A stretch of DNA of 64,000 bases from Bidens hawaiensis (GCA_021521415.1 JAIQDT010000190.1:1860001-1924000), one strand, 5' to 3'; positions 24,106-36,521 are shown, numbered from the stretch's first letter. Notes: generated by a model from the letters alone, not told the origin. Program-made: numbers and translations.

Positions 24106-25264
24106 TCCTCTGAATCTTCTCAACCTCCTCTGAATTCGCTAAGTAATGGATCCGGGCACACCTTAGACATCCGAGCAAGCTTTTATTTGGCCGAGTACGA
24201 TATTTTGCCTACCGGGCAAGGTTTACTTCAAGTAGTCTTCTTAAGTGGATATCTGAGCAGGGTTTGCAAATTAGTGCATTGCCGGGTAAGGTACACTAGT
24301 TTATGTAAATCCAGACAAGGTTCACTTTATCAAGCAAGTCTGTTCTTCAGAACCAAGTATTTTACTCTTTCGAGTAAGTTTGGTTGACCAAGTCCAAGAA
24401 GCCAAGTGATTGGAAGACCGGGCAAGGTATTCATTAATAAGTATGATCCAAGTATGCTTGATAATCTAAAGGGATATCTAATATCCGGCAAGATTCAGCT
24501 CGAGCAAGGAACAGTACTCCCGAGTACACTTTGCTAATAAGTTATTTTATAGCAAAGAGCTGAAATGGATCATTGAAGAACAAGGTTGCTCGTAAGGAGT
24601 TGTCAGGCAAAGTCTGGCAAAGTCAAGAAGACTGAAGTCTACTCGGTGAGTATTTTACTTGGTAAAATACTCTTCAATTAAAGTCTACCCGGAAAGTGAT
24701 ATCGAGCACACTTCTATGTTACCAAGTTATGAAGGATGGCCGAGTATAGTCGGAAAGACAAGATTGGTGCAAAGCCTACCCAGAAGACTTGTTTTACACT
24801 TAGTTTATTTTGAATATGTAATTTGAGTATGTATGATTGTATTTAGGGTTTCTAAAAGGAATGACAGCTGTCCTAGGTTGGCAGGCCTATAAATAGAATG
24901 TTTAGGGCACGCCGCCAACACACACGGAGAGAGAGCGAGAGAGAGATAAGCCTTTACACTTTTCGGATAAGAAAGAATATTTCTTAAAAGTGACGGCTGT
25001 CCTAGGATTCCTAGAAAACCCTAAATCGATTATCCACTTTGTATGATGAGTGTTATATAAATGAAAATCTTTTGAGTGAATCCTGTGTGTGCTTTCTACC
25101 TTTGATTATTCTTTGCAACCGTATGTTTGTTATTGATTCCGCCTTTAACAAACGGATATCTTTCTAAATATAGCAACCCGTCATTAACTCTCATGTCAAC
25201 GCATTAATCTGTGTGAGTTATGACATGATTAATTAAGATCCAGCTGAAATCGAGGGACCTGACA
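24052..25264 (+). repeat. SIRE-A 3' LTR
   Basis: Starts TGTTGGGTC (or TGTAGAGTC at 24085) and ends GGACCTGACA at 25264. The end is supported because similarity to the SIRE-B 5' LTR (35497-36521, opposite strand) stops at the same GACA. It holds many CGGGCAAGG-type motifs, a palindromic GACAGCTGTC at about 24864 and a TATAAATA box at 24888-24895. Confidence 0.85.
24888..24895 (+). promoter_or_regulatory. SIRE-A LTR TATA box
   Basis: TATAAATA in the context GGCCTATAAATAGA; the SIRE-B LTR has TATAAATT at the same place on the minus strand (35868-35875). Confidence 0.6.
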
Positions 25265-25635
25265 ATATTAGGTGAAGCTTGAGAGAGAGTTTCGACATCA
25301 ATTCGTTAAATAACTCAAAACTTCTCAAAAACTTATATTAAAGTGAACAGTAGTTCACTATATATAGAAGGTGATCTAGTTTGCAAACATCCCCTAGCGA
25401 ACCAGCATCTCCTTCGTTACATACATTATCATAGCGAAACACCCCCTGATTCGTTAACATCCCCTAACGAATCAGGAGGGAATACATTACTTGGCTAGTT
25501 CGCTAACATCCCCTAGCGAACTAGCCTTTAACTTAGCGAACTAGATATTAATAAACATTAATTATTACATTAATTAATAAACAATAACGTTAACGATAAA
25601 TACAAAGACTCTAGACGCAAAACCGTGCACTAACA
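25265..25635 (-). repeat. Small LTR fragment inserted in SIRE-B, cut by SIRE-A
   Basis: Read on the minus strand it begins TGTTAGTGCACG at 25635, the same start as the solo LTR ending at 32403. On the right it abuts the SIRE-B extra ORF. Its other end is not recognisable; the simplest reading is that SIRE-A inserted inside it and the remainder lies outside the window. A minus-strand TATATATAG lies near 25350. No ORF. Confidence 0.55.
25376..25526 (-). repeat. Hairpin series with ACATCCCC loop
   Basis: Inverted repeats occur at 25376-25405, 25413-25438, 25445-25476 and 25493-25526. Two are perfect: CCTGATTCGTTA/TAACGAATCAGG and GGCTAGTTCGCTA/TAGCGAACTAGCC. Three share the loop ACATCCCC although the stems differ. 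Confidence 0.85.
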
Positions 25636-26303
25636 AGGTTGCGCTAGGACCTGTGGACGGCTGATTCTCATAAATGAGACATCCGAGGGTTGTGTCGGCA
25701 TCATGGCAGGTGTAGGAGGAACCACCATTGATGTTGCAGCAGGACTTGGCATTGGAGATAACAATGTTTGAGGAATTAAGCCAAGCCTTTGTTTGGAAGT
25801 AATGGTCATCGTCAATCTAAGTGCCCGGGTGCTAGTAGTAAGCGACACCGCCGACCTTTGTTGTGCAGACGACCCAGGCACCTGTGGACCAATTTCCACA
25901 CCTGAAATGTGCGGCACACGACATTTGGGATGTTGATCTTGCACTATCGCCTTGCCCTTTCATTTTCGTTGATCGTCTTGTTATTGATCTCAGTAACAAT
26001 GTGATTCTATGACTCCACATATCTTGTTGACTTTGAAAACGGACGGATGACACTGAAGTGAAAAGGTACATCGGTAGTAATAGCATAATGGATCCTAGAT
26101 CGGCGTAGGAATGTAATGACATCACCAAATATGTCCTGGTTAGCAAAATTGTCTTGCACAAAAGCACATATGTTGTAATTATTTTCAAATGGCAATAGAG
26201 GAACAGCAGAAGCTTGTTGTTGCTGTACAGGCTGTTGTTCTTGAACAACGTGTTGTGGATCATGAACGGGAACATCTTGTACAATCTCATTAGCTATTTC
26301 CAA
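25636..26303 (-). pseudogene. SIRE-B extra ORF, N-terminal part
   Basis: Two overlapping minus-strand frames (26303-26007 and 25944-25630) carry NNYNICAFVQDN and DVITFLRRSRIHYAITTDVP, similar in order and spacing to the start of the SIRE-A extra ORF (KKHNMCALLQV, MIRWMARSNVNFALTENPV). A frameshift separates them, and the second runs into the small LTR, whose first bases form its stop. A glutamine-rich segment (EQQPVQQQQ) lies near the start. Confidence 0.6.
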
Positions 26304-26319
26304 GATAAATATACCTGAT

Positions 26320-27400
26320 GGTTAGTAAAAACAAACATATTCTTAAACTATTTAAAATTTTAAAAATTTCAATTTTGAAAATTAAATTACAAGTGTCATT
26401 CGTTAGTTCATACGTTATGAAGAATGGTATCATTCATTATAGAGAATGACATGGTTCGTTATAATCCTTTTAGCAAATGAGTGACTAACGAATAACTAAT
26501 CACGAATGAAACCAATTGAAGGTTCATTCATTGTTAAATCATACGAATGAACTGATTCGTTAGATCTAATCTATGAATGGATCAACGAATGGACCATAAC
26601 CACGAATGAGTGTCCATTCGTTGTTTGTAACGAATAACCAAAACAATTATCAACCTTGACCCCAAATTCCATTAATAAGAACAACGGTCAACATGCAATC
26701 AGAAATTCAATTAACCCATGTATGACGCTAAATCAGTGTAATATTAACATCAATGAAATCGTATTATCATTGATATACAAACCCTAACAACCATGAAGGT
26801 TAAAATACATTATCAGTGTTATTTTTGTTCATTACTTAAAACCCAGTTAAAGATATGACTAACTAACCCCTCAAACATTGATAATAATCGACGAAAATCA
26901 TTACGTTTTGATCGTTTATACCTTAGAATTAATACTAGATAAACGAAACAAAGTTTTATGAAGGTTGAGAAATCTTGAAAATTTTTGCAAGAGTTCTTTT
27001 CTATAAGTGTAGTAAACGAGGTGAATGAATGAGCCTATTCGTTCAGCCCCTATTCATTACAAGGGAAAAACCTTGCACACATTAACAGACAACGAATGGA
27101 TCCATTCGTTAATCCAAAATTAACGAATGGCTCTTATTCGTTGGTTTATCTGTCAACCCCGTTAATGAATGAATGATAATTTAAATTCCATAACGAATCA
27201 ACTCAGATTAGTTCTTCATTCGTTATCAATAATGATGACGAATGGCGTCATACGTTATATGTGTAGCGGAAGCGAATAATGATAACGAATGGACATATTC
27301 ATTATCCAAGAATGAATGACCCACATTCGTTATCAGTATAGATAACGAATGAGTTCTATTCGTTATGAATCCTCATAGCCAATAGCAATAAAATAATCAA
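26320..27400 (-). repeat. ATTCGTTA-rich region upstream of the SIRE-B extra ORF
   Basis: The octamer ATTCGTTA or its complement TAACGAAT recurs many times in two clusters (about 26390-26660 and 27020-27380), often as inverted pairs. The best is a perfect 20-bp palindrome at 27091-27110, AACGAATGGATCCATTCGTT. The stretch between the clusters resembles a leader: on the minus strand a TATA-like element lies near 27005, a donor-like AAGGTATAA near 26925 and an acceptor-like ATCAG near 26320. It may be a promoter and intron equivalent to SIRE-A 19157-19533, or an unrecognised inserted element. Confidence 0.45.
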
Positions 27401-29259
27401 TTCAAAATGTAAATTTTCATTTTAAATTTCAAGGATTAAAAAATGCATCGAAACCCGTGTCCCGATGAACGTTACCTTAAGGACCTTACCACTCGTTGTA
27501 AGATACCATACCTTAACGTGCTTTTAGTTAAAAAAACATAAGTTAAAACCAAATAATTTAATTCAATTAAATAAAGAACTAAATAAAATTAGGAAAATCT
27601 TTTCGGCATTTTCTTTTTCAAATATGTACCCTGTAGGTCGAAATTTGAAAAAAAAGCAGAAAAACGAAAAATAGAAAAAACACAATATTTTTGCATTTTT
27701 TATATTTTCGAATTAAAAAGCATATAAAACACAACCAAATTTGAAAGCAGTACATATTTTTGTGAGTGAAGCAGAGAATCATATTGACAAAATTGCCCTT
27801 TCATCACAGTTTTAATTTCAGTGCTATTATGAATGGTGTTAAGTCGGTCATTGATATTGATGTCGACTTAAATATATAACAAAGCTTCTAGTATTTTTGT
27901 GATATGATTTAACTTTCAGTTAAGGCACTGAATATCATAAACTATCAGCCTCTAATCTCGGTTCAGGCTTAGTTTGACTTTTACCATATCACCCCAATTT
28001 GATTTAAACCATTATGCAAATGATCCAAATAATGATTTTATAGATTTATAAACTAACCAATCTTAGTTCATAATCCCCAATAAAAGATATACCCCCATTA
28101 TCAAGCGATACACCAAGCTTCTTTTACTGTGAATGAGTATGCACGAGTTCATATGTAGGCTTACGTACAATGTATCCCCTGGGATCCGTTTTTTACTGGT
28201 ATTAAGAAGCACGCAAGGTAAGAACAATGTATGACTAACAACGGATTTTGATGAAGTCAGTAATGAATTTTGTACGATGTACAGTAGTGATCAAGTTTAA
28301 TGACTCTGGGTTTGCTCTAAAAGCTTTTGAAATATTCATGTTTATGAATACCCAGATAATTAAGCCACATAAAGACTCACAGTGTCCAGAAACCGGATGC
28401 ATCCCATCAATATAGGAATTAAGGCTATAAAGCCATACACCATTGAAGCGTTAACCATAAACTATACGCATTTTAATTTTAATTTTTGTTTTTGGTGATC
28501 AGACAAACATAAGGCTTGAGTATGATAGGCTATTACATTTCTGCCTTCATTACCGAGACTTTTGGAATAGACTAACACCTCTTTCAATTTAGTAGTTCTT
28601 TATGTTTATATCACATACTTTCCCTTAACAGCTTGTTCAAGACCTATGAATGCACCAATGCAATTAATCACTCAGCCTTTTAAACTTATGTCTTTCTGGA
28701 TATGGGACTAGATGATCAATGTACTATCATTTTCTCTTTTTGCTTCAAAACTCATTTTTGAGGAGCATTTATATTCAGTCGCCCCAGTCACTTTCAGTAT
28801 ATAGCTAAATGGCTACCCTATAAATTTACAAGTCGATATCAGGACCAAACATGCAAACATGTTCCACAAACTTAAATAACTGACATAATTTTCAGCGAAA
28901 TAATTAAAGAAAAACACACAACAATCGCCCAGTTACTTTCCATTTTCAGGTAAATGGCTATCTTGAATATCTACAGGTAAATATCAAGACCAAACATATA
29001 CAAGTATATGTCCTTTATATTTGAACAACTAGCATAATTTTAAGCGAAAGAGTGTAAAAATGTTTTTGAGATTTTTGAAATATTTGAATGTTTTTGGTTT
29101 TTATCTATACATACTGAAATCACAATATTTTTGTCTTTTCAATTTTAAATGTTTTTGGATTTTCTCTATACAAGCAGAAACCAAAATATTTTTGTATTTT
29201 TTCATTTTCTCCCCCAAACCCAAAATCATAAAATAATCAAACCAAAAAAAAAATGATAA
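27401..29259 (-). other. SIRE-B spacer
   Basis: No ORF. Blocks such as GACCAAACATGCAAACATG and the CACCCCAAT/CGCCCCAGT stretches correspond to blocks in the SIRE-A spacer (15626-17200) on the opposite strand. This supports common ancestry of the two elements. Otherwise AT-rich and unremarkable. Confidence 0.65.
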
Positions 29260-31966
29260 TTATCCGATCTTAAGGATATCGGCAAGTGTTTTCAATCCGT
29301 TTAAACCAAGCAAAAAGTTAGAGCGTGTTTTGTCAAAAGCTTTGGTAAACAGATCAGCTTTCTGAAAATCCATGTGCACCTTTTCAAAATCAATTATTTT
29401 TTTTAAAACAATCACGGATAAAATGATATCAAATTTCAATATGCCTTGTCTTAGAGTGGTGCACGGGGTTATTGGTGATACTAATAGCAACAGAGTTATC
29501 AATAAAGATGGGAGTAGTAAAAACTTCAAACCGTAATCCAGCAAGCGTTGCTAGATCCAAAGAACCTGTGAACAACAACTCGAGGCTGTCACATACTCTG
29601 CTTCTGCTTTTGTAGTGGAGACCGTTGTCTGCTTCTTACACTGCCAGGAAACAAGCCGGCTTCCTAGAAATTGACAATCCGCTGTAGTAGATTTGAAATT
29701 GATCTTGCATCCTTCATAATCAAAATCAGAAAACGCAGTGAGTTCAAAGCTATCATCCTTGGGATACCATAACCCAGGATTACCCCTCAGATAGGGAAGT
29801 ATACGTTTAACACCGCCATATAACTCACTTGGGGACTTGATTCATACATGGCACACAAATAAACAGATAAGATGATATCAGGAAGAGAAGTAGTTAAATA
29901 CATTAAAAAACCAATCATTGCTTGGTAAAGGGTTGGATCCACAGTATCCTCCAATTCGTCCAGTGACAAATTGTGCACCACGGGAAGAGGCGTTGAAGGG
30001 ATTTTTCCGAAAGTTATCTTGAATCGTCTCAAGACATCGTTCACATATTTTGTCTGATGAATAAAGATTCCAGCGTCAGACTGATGAACCTGAAACCCTA
30101 AGAAGAAATGGATCTCTCCGATTGAGCTCATTTCAAATTTTGTCTACATCTACTTCTCAAACTTCTTACACAGCTTGTCGTGTGTAGAGCCAAATATGAT
30201 GTCATCGACATATATTTGAACGAGGAGCAAATCATCACAAACATTCGTATAAAAGAGAGTATAGTCCACAGTTCCTTGTTTGAAGCCATTATCGGTAAGA
30301 TGGTCAGCAAGTGTGCCATACCAAGCTCTCGGGGCTTGGTGTAGAACATAAAGAGCCTTGTTCAATCGACACACACGGTTTGGATAATATGGATCTTCAA
30401 TCCAGGAGGCTGCAACACAAACACCTTATCATGAAGTTTCCCATTGAGTAACGCACTCTTGAGGTCCATTTGATAAACTTTTATAATCTTGAAAGCTTCA
30501 TAGGCCAAAAATATTCGTATGGCCTCCAATCGAGAAACTTGAGCATATACTTATGTGTAGCCAATGCCTTCTAGCTGATGCAACCCTTGGACAACCAAAC
30601 GTGCTTTATTTCTGACAATGACCCCATGATCATCTTTCTTGCATTTAAATATCTATTTTTTAGAATAGGCTTTCTAACTCTAACAAGCTTGTCAATGAGA
30701 TCCCAATCTCATGACTGTTAAATTAGTAAGATTTTCTTCAGCATCATGAGAAGATTCACCAATCTCATGACTTTCAGGAAATGGAGCTGAAGAAGAATCA
30801 ACAAAATGACCATCATTTGATGAAATAGAGATGACATTAGACGTATCATGAAGATCATCCTATGGAACATCATCATATTGGAAACTAAAGGCCTTGGTGT
30901 TTTCAATTGATCTTCTAGGTAAGCACGCACCATGTCTTTATCAGGTTGATCAACTATTGCAGTAAATGAATTAAATAAACTATCGTTGACAATCGACATG
31001 GTACCACTCTTCAACACAACCCGAAGTAAAACTGAACAATCGTTTCTTGGGTGATGCATAACCCAAGATATAACTTTCAATAGCTTTTTCTTCGAATTTT
31101 CCCGCATTTTTCTTCAACATAGTACAAGGACCCATGAGTATAGGTGTCCAATCTTTTGAACAAGAATAGGTGTCCAATCTTTTGAACTCCTAAGTATAGG
31201 GATCTTTGTGATTAGATTTTGAACAAGAATAGGTGTCCAATCTTTTGAACTCCTAAATAAAACCCATGAGTATCTTGAATAGTCACTAGTGACAAGTAGA
31301 CAATACCAATCTCCAGCAATACTCACACGATTCACAGGATCAAATAATTCCATATGAAGTGGTAAGAGAAGAGTGTCAATTGAATCTACTAACTTAGATG
31401 GATGTGAATTCTTTTTTTTTGCCCTTTTTGCATGCAACACAGTGATCAGTTAGCCTAAAGTGTTTTAGGGAAACCCCATTAACCAAATCATTTGCCATAA
31501 GATAATTCATCTTTCTAACATGAATATGACCCATACGCCTGTGCAATAGAATCGAGTCTTTCTCAGTTGCATTTTAGACAAAACACGTTTCAACAGAAGT
31601 GGCTACCTTAGAAGTCATGCTAAGAACATAAATATCATTTGATCTAGGAGATCTCATATAAACCATGTCTTCTGGAATGACATATCCTGGTTTAAGTATT
31701 ATGCACTCCTTGTCAGTAAATACAATGGTATACTTTTTATCACAAATTTGAGACACACTCAACAGATTGTGATCCACTTTATCAAAATAATTAACTTTCT
31801 CAAATGTAATACTACTATTTGAAACATCTCCTTCTTTTGTAATCATTCCCAAGAGTTACCCGCAAAAGCTACATACTCTCCTTGAATATTCTTGACATTT
31901 GTTAAAAGGTTCATGTAGCCGGTAATATGACGAGAGCATCCACTCTCCATAATCCAGTTTTCACCA
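29260..31966 (-). pseudogene. SIRE-B Pol remnants: protease, integrase stub, RT, RNase H
   Basis: Right to left: a protease block near 31930 reading ESGCSRH, so Glu replaces the catalytic Asp; a GAG-preintegrase part (31852-31574, HNLLSVSQICDKKY); an integrase N-part (31440-31114, SDYSRYSWV) that breaks off before the catalytic second Asp and Glu; RT pieces with HQAPRAWY and an intact YVDD (30374-30150), SSIGEIHFFLGFQV (30131-29787); and RNase H fragments to 29260 (LFTKAFDKTR). Three copies of a 26-bp block at 31141, 31167 and 31230 replace integrase sequence. Many frame changes; not functional. Confidence 0.8.
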
Positions 31967-31971
31967 GATAT

Positions 31972-32403
31972 TGGGAAGACCTACCAAGGATCTAGCCGCG
32001 TCTATACATCGATTATACAATATGAACAATAATACTTTAAATACGGTTTATTGATAAATAATGGATAAATTACATAATAAGTTACGGAGAGGATAACTTA
32101 TGGATCTCACTTATTCTATGTGTGTGATCTCACTTAATTATGAGCATGGAACCACCTATTTATAGGCCACATGCTCCATTCGTTAAGTTAACTCTAATTC
32201 GTTATGCCTTCATAACGAATTAGACTCCATTCGTCAACATACCATGGCGAATGATAATAACTTAACGAACTAGCCTAGATCACTAACGAATGGACCTCAT
32301 TCGCTATACAAACCATAGCGAATGGGCCATTTACAATAAATATTCAATCTAGACTATCTATAAGTTATTCGATCGCTACGGACAACAATTTCGTGCACTA
32401 ACA
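31972..32403 (-). mobile_element. Solo LTR with target duplication
   Basis: A 432-bp insertion splits the SIRE-B gag/protease region. It is flanked by GATAT at 31967-31971 and 32404-32408. Its ends are TGGGAAGACC and GTGCACTAACA; on the minus strand it starts TGTTAGTGCACG like the fragment at 25265-25635. A minus-strand TATAAATAG lies near 32155-32165. Downstream of that box are three hairpins: 32194-32223 (perfect CTAATTCGTTAT stem), 32228-32253 and 32298-32324 (perfect CATTCGCTAT stem). It has no ORF and only one LTR, as expected after LTR-LTR recombination. Confidence 0.8.
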
Positions 32404-32408
32404 GATAT

Positions 32409-35400
32409 AGTCTTGGATAAACTCTTCACATAGAGGTAAAATGATTAGTTCAAAAAGGCAACCCTGCCTCAGTCTTGGGCACCTCTTTAAATGCAGTTTA
32501 GTTACTTGTAAATAAGTCACAGGCCTTTTCGACTTTCGTCTCAACTATAAAGCTTGAACTACATTTGAAAACACATTTGTGTTCAAATTCTTTGCTAGGA
32601 TTCACATTTGAAAACATGATGTGAGTCTCATCATCACAAGACATGGGTCTTTTTAGAATTTCTTTAATCAAAGGAACGGGTTTGGCTTGTTCCTTGATGA
32701 AAGGATGAATATTCTATGATTTCTTCATTCCACAGTTTCTTACAACAAGACCACGTTCACCACATAAAAAGCAAGTTCTCATGTCAACAAACGTACGTTG
32801 TGGTTTAACAGGAATTGTTTCAACTGAAGGTTGATGAGATATACCAGAAACATGCATTTTGTTAAAGTATTCAAATGTAACAGATTTCTTTTGATGAAAA
32901 AATAAAGATTTGAACAATCAGAAAAACTTTGTAACGTGTCAGTTCTAGTTGAATTAACAAATTCAACTTTCTTCATAGAATTTAATAATTGTTTTGCTTT
33001 AATCAATGGATCTGTTGTATTTGATACTTTTGATTTAGCAAAAAATCCTCAAGGTCTTGCACTTTTGAAGTTTCATTGTTAAAGACACTATCAATCAACT
33101 CAGCTTTAATTAAATTAAGAGGAATGCCTTTTTTAGTGAGTACCTTGATAAGACCTTTTAAGTTAAACAAAGACCAGTGTTTTCATTAAAAGAAGTTGGA
33201 TTAATGAAATACATCAAATCCTCATCAGAAATCTTTGGCTTAACTGATTTCTTTGTTTTAGCCTTTGAAGGTTTTGGCAAATTCACTTTAGATGTACTTG
33301 AACCATACACAGCTTCCACAAACTCATCAGGTTCACATGAAATGTTATTTGAACGTGGAATATTCTGATTTTTGTGTACAATTTCAGGGTCAACTACATC
33401 CTCAATAATTACAGTCTCAAAAAAAACATTGTTACTTTGAATGTGATGTTCTTGAGTTGAATTTTGAATAGTGACTTTTTCTTGTTTAGGTTTCACCTCT
33501 TGAATGACAGGTTCAGAAACGATTTGTAGAACCTTCTTGTTTACTAGTTACTTCAATTATTTAATTCAACAAAAACGATGAGTTTCTAAATTTTCATCCA
33601 GGTTGCTATTCAACTCTAGAACTTCATTTTAAAGTTCGATTATTTTAGATCAATGCTAGAGAATTTCTTCAAAATTTTTATCATTAATTGTCATTTTCGG
33701 CGGAAGTTCTGCTTTCAAATCATGATTACTTATCGACAAGCCCTCAATCTTTTCTCTAGCTTTCATTTGTGACTCTAATGATTATCTATATGTATCCTTG
33801 ATTGAAGTGAGTTCTTTCATTAGTGAATCATTATGAGCATTAATTAAATAAATTTTAGATTTAACTGTTTCACAATTAGAACGGAACACATTGTTTGATA
33901 ATTTAGAATCAGAAGAAGAACTGATCTCGTCAAACTTAGCCATGCAAGCAAAAGTAGTCGGTAACATTTGGCTAGGAATATGATAATCTGATTCAGTGTC
34001 AACTTCACTTTCAGAAATCAACCATATTTCACTTGCATCTTGAAAATCTTCAATGTGCTCAAACATTGCTAGATTAGCTTGACCTCCATTCCCCAAAATT
34101 CGTTGGTTTCAATCTATACCATCAGCTGTCAGTAAAGCTTGAGACCCAACAGCCTTTATAAAATCTCCCCCTAAGGTTTCTCTTTCATCTCAGTAAAAGA
34201 CTTTCCCGAACTACTTTCTTGAGAATGAGGACCATTGAATTCCTTTTTTGGCTTATCACATTCCTGAGCAAAATGACCAAAATCTTGGTAGTTGTAACAT
34301 TTGACTTTTATTTTGTCAAAAACGATCCGTTTGTTCAATGATGGTAACTCATTACCAGTTCGTTGCATGAAATTTTTCAACATTCATATGAACATAGTCA
34401 TATTCCATTTGATATCCATTAGCTCCAGATCATCAGGATCAATCTGAACATAATCTTCATCAGTTAGCTTATTTGTAGCAATCTTCCTACCCATCATATT
34501 TTCATAAGACATCATAAATGCACAAAGAAAAGCAAAATTTTGTTCAGCTTCATTCATGTTTATAGTGGGTGGCGAAGTGAAAACATTTGAAGTCGGTCTA
34601 CTAGGTATATCATTGATCCTAGAAGCCATGAAACATACATTTGGATCACTGTATGAAGGTGATCCTCTTGTGCAGTTTGAGTAAGAAATGCATTAACTGG
34701 AGCGACCGTATTACTCAAAGGCAAACAACCTCTATACAATGTCGGGTCTTAAGTTTCTTTTGAAGACTTTTGAAATTTTAAATCATACTCTCTATCTTCA
34801 TTCTTTGCATAAACTCTATTGCAGTAAGATCATCATTTTTAAGGAAACTATTTTCTTTAAGAACCATGAGAAATGTTGAATAGGAGTTTGGAAGAGCATT
34901 CTTCACAGTGTTAATTTTATCAGACTCACTTGGTTCCATTTTTAACTTATTCATATCAGCATTAAGATGATTGAATCTTGTGAGCATTTCTTCCACAGTC
35001 TCTCCATTCAATAAGTTAAAGTTTCAAAATTAAAACTTTAACATCACCTTTTTAGTTTCCTCAGTATTACCCATACTTCTCATTATGATATGTTGAAACA
35101 AAGAGGAACAGATGCCACAGTTAAAGTGGAATATGCCTTAGTTTTAATCTCTAGAGCTTGGTTTTCTTCATGAGAGTATTGAGAGAAAGCTTTTGGTTTA
35201 AATCTCGTAGTTTCACTACCAAGAATAGGAACAGTGTATTGATCATCAAGACAAAGTGAACAGTCAGGGTGTACAGGACCTTAGATGTGCTCTGAAACAT
35301 GGTTCCCATATAGCAAAATCACTAAATATCATCAAACGAGGACATTTCGAATGAGATCCAGTTTCATCATCAAGAAGTAACATTTGATGTATCAACACAT

Positions 35401-35431
35401 TCTGAGAAGCCAGTGCATAAGAACCAGCCAT
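32409..35431 (-). pseudogene. SIRE-B gag, degraded
   Basis: The likely start is the ATG at 35431-35429 (MAGSYALASQN), 66 bases inside the LTR end. Recognisable parts are 35011-34778 (EEMLTRFNHLNADM), 34629-34384 and 34383-34171 with a knuckle CYNYQDFGHFAQEC, in which the second Cys is Tyr. The linker (34096-32714) ends with another Cys-rich segment (TCFLCGERGLVVRNC). Several stops and frame changes separate these pieces. The linker lines up with the Lys-rich gag tail of SIRE-A. Confidence 0.75.
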
Positions 35432-35496
35432 CTTAATGGTTTATACTTAACAAAATTCAAACTTAAGGAGTTACAATGAAAATTCAGTAACTAATG

Positions 35497-36521
35497 TGTC
35501 TGGTCCTTTGATTTCAGCTGGATCTTACTTAATCATGTCATAACTCACACAAATAGATGTGTCGACAAGAGAGTTAATGACGGGTTGCTATATTTAGAAA
35601 GACGACCGTTTGTTAAAGGCGGAATCAATAACATACATACGGTTGCAAAATCAGTATTCAAAGGTAACCAATAAGAACAAGATTCACTCAAAAAGATTTC
35701 CATTTATATAATATCAATCATACAAAGTGGATAATCGATTTAGGGTTTCTTGAAGGTTTTTCCGTACTAAGACAGCCGTCACACACACAATATTCTATTC
35801 TTAATAAATGTGTCTGTTTGCCTTGTCCGTCTGTTTTCTCTCTCTGGCGGCGTGTCCTAAAACATTTAATTTATAGGCCTGTCACCCTAGGACAGCTGTC
35901 ATTCCTTCTAGAAACCCCAAACGTACATACATATTTAAATTACATAATCAGAAAATAGTCTAACTGTAAAACAAGTCTTCCGGGTAGGCTTTGCATCAAA
36001 CTTCACATTCCGAGTACGCTGTGTACTTTGCCATCCTTCAGGACTTGGTAAGATAGAAGTGTGCTCGGAATCAGTTTCCGGGTAGACTTAACTTGAAGGG
36101 TATTTTACCAAGTAAAATACTCACCGGGTAGACTTCAGTCTTCTTGACTTTGCCAGACTTTGCCCGACAAACCCTTACAAGCAACCTTGTTCTTCAATGG
36201 TCCATTTCAACTCCTTGCTATAAAATAAATTATTAGCAAAGTGTACTCGGGATTACTGTTCCTTGCTTGAGTTGAACCTTTCCCGATGTTACTTAGTGAT
36301 ATTCCATTTCAATCATCAAGCTTGTTCGAACCACTATTATTAATGGATACTTTGCCTGGTCTTCCAATCACTTGGCTTCATGAGCTTGGTTAGCCAAAAG
36401 CTTACTCGGGAGTGAACTTTACTTGGCTTTGAAGAAAAGACTTGCTTGACAAAGTGAACCTTGCCCTGATTTATATAAACTAGTGAACCTTGCCCGGCAA
36501 TGCACTAATTTGCAAACCCTG
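35497..36521 (-). repeat. SIRE-B 5' LTR, partial
   Basis: This is the reverse complement of most of the SIRE-A 3' LTR, with shared blocks such as the GACAGCTGTC palindrome, the sequence around CTAAATCGATTATCCAC and CAACCCGTCATTAAC. It ends in CCAGACA at 35497. The first 160-200 bp are cut off by Tekay-2 at 36522. I could not identify the primer site after it. Confidence 0.85.

Larger units (their letters stand above)
11562..25264 (+). mobile_element. SIRE-A: SIRE-type Ty1/copia element, 5' end displaced
   Basis: From left to right: the end of gag, protease-integrase-RT-RNase H, a spacer of about 3.5 kb, an extra ORF in the env position, a duplicated polypurine tract and the 3' LTR. A long spacer plus an ORF after pol is characteristic of the SIRE/Maximus lineage. 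The 5' LTR and most of gag are beyond the Tekay-1 insertion and outside the window. Coding regions carry several stops and two frame breaks, so it is not autonomous as it stands. Confidence 0.87.
25636..36521 (-). mobile_element. SIRE-B: degraded SIRE-type copia element, host of both towers
   Basis: Read right to left: 5' LTR fragment, gag, protease-integrase-RT-RNase H remnants, spacer and the start of the extra ORF. The order matches SIRE-A. Its 5' LTR is cut by Tekay-2 at 36521 and its 3' part is cut by the small LTR at 25636. Every coding region has several frame breaks and most of the integrase core is missing. It is the oldest layer in the window. Confidence 0.82.
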
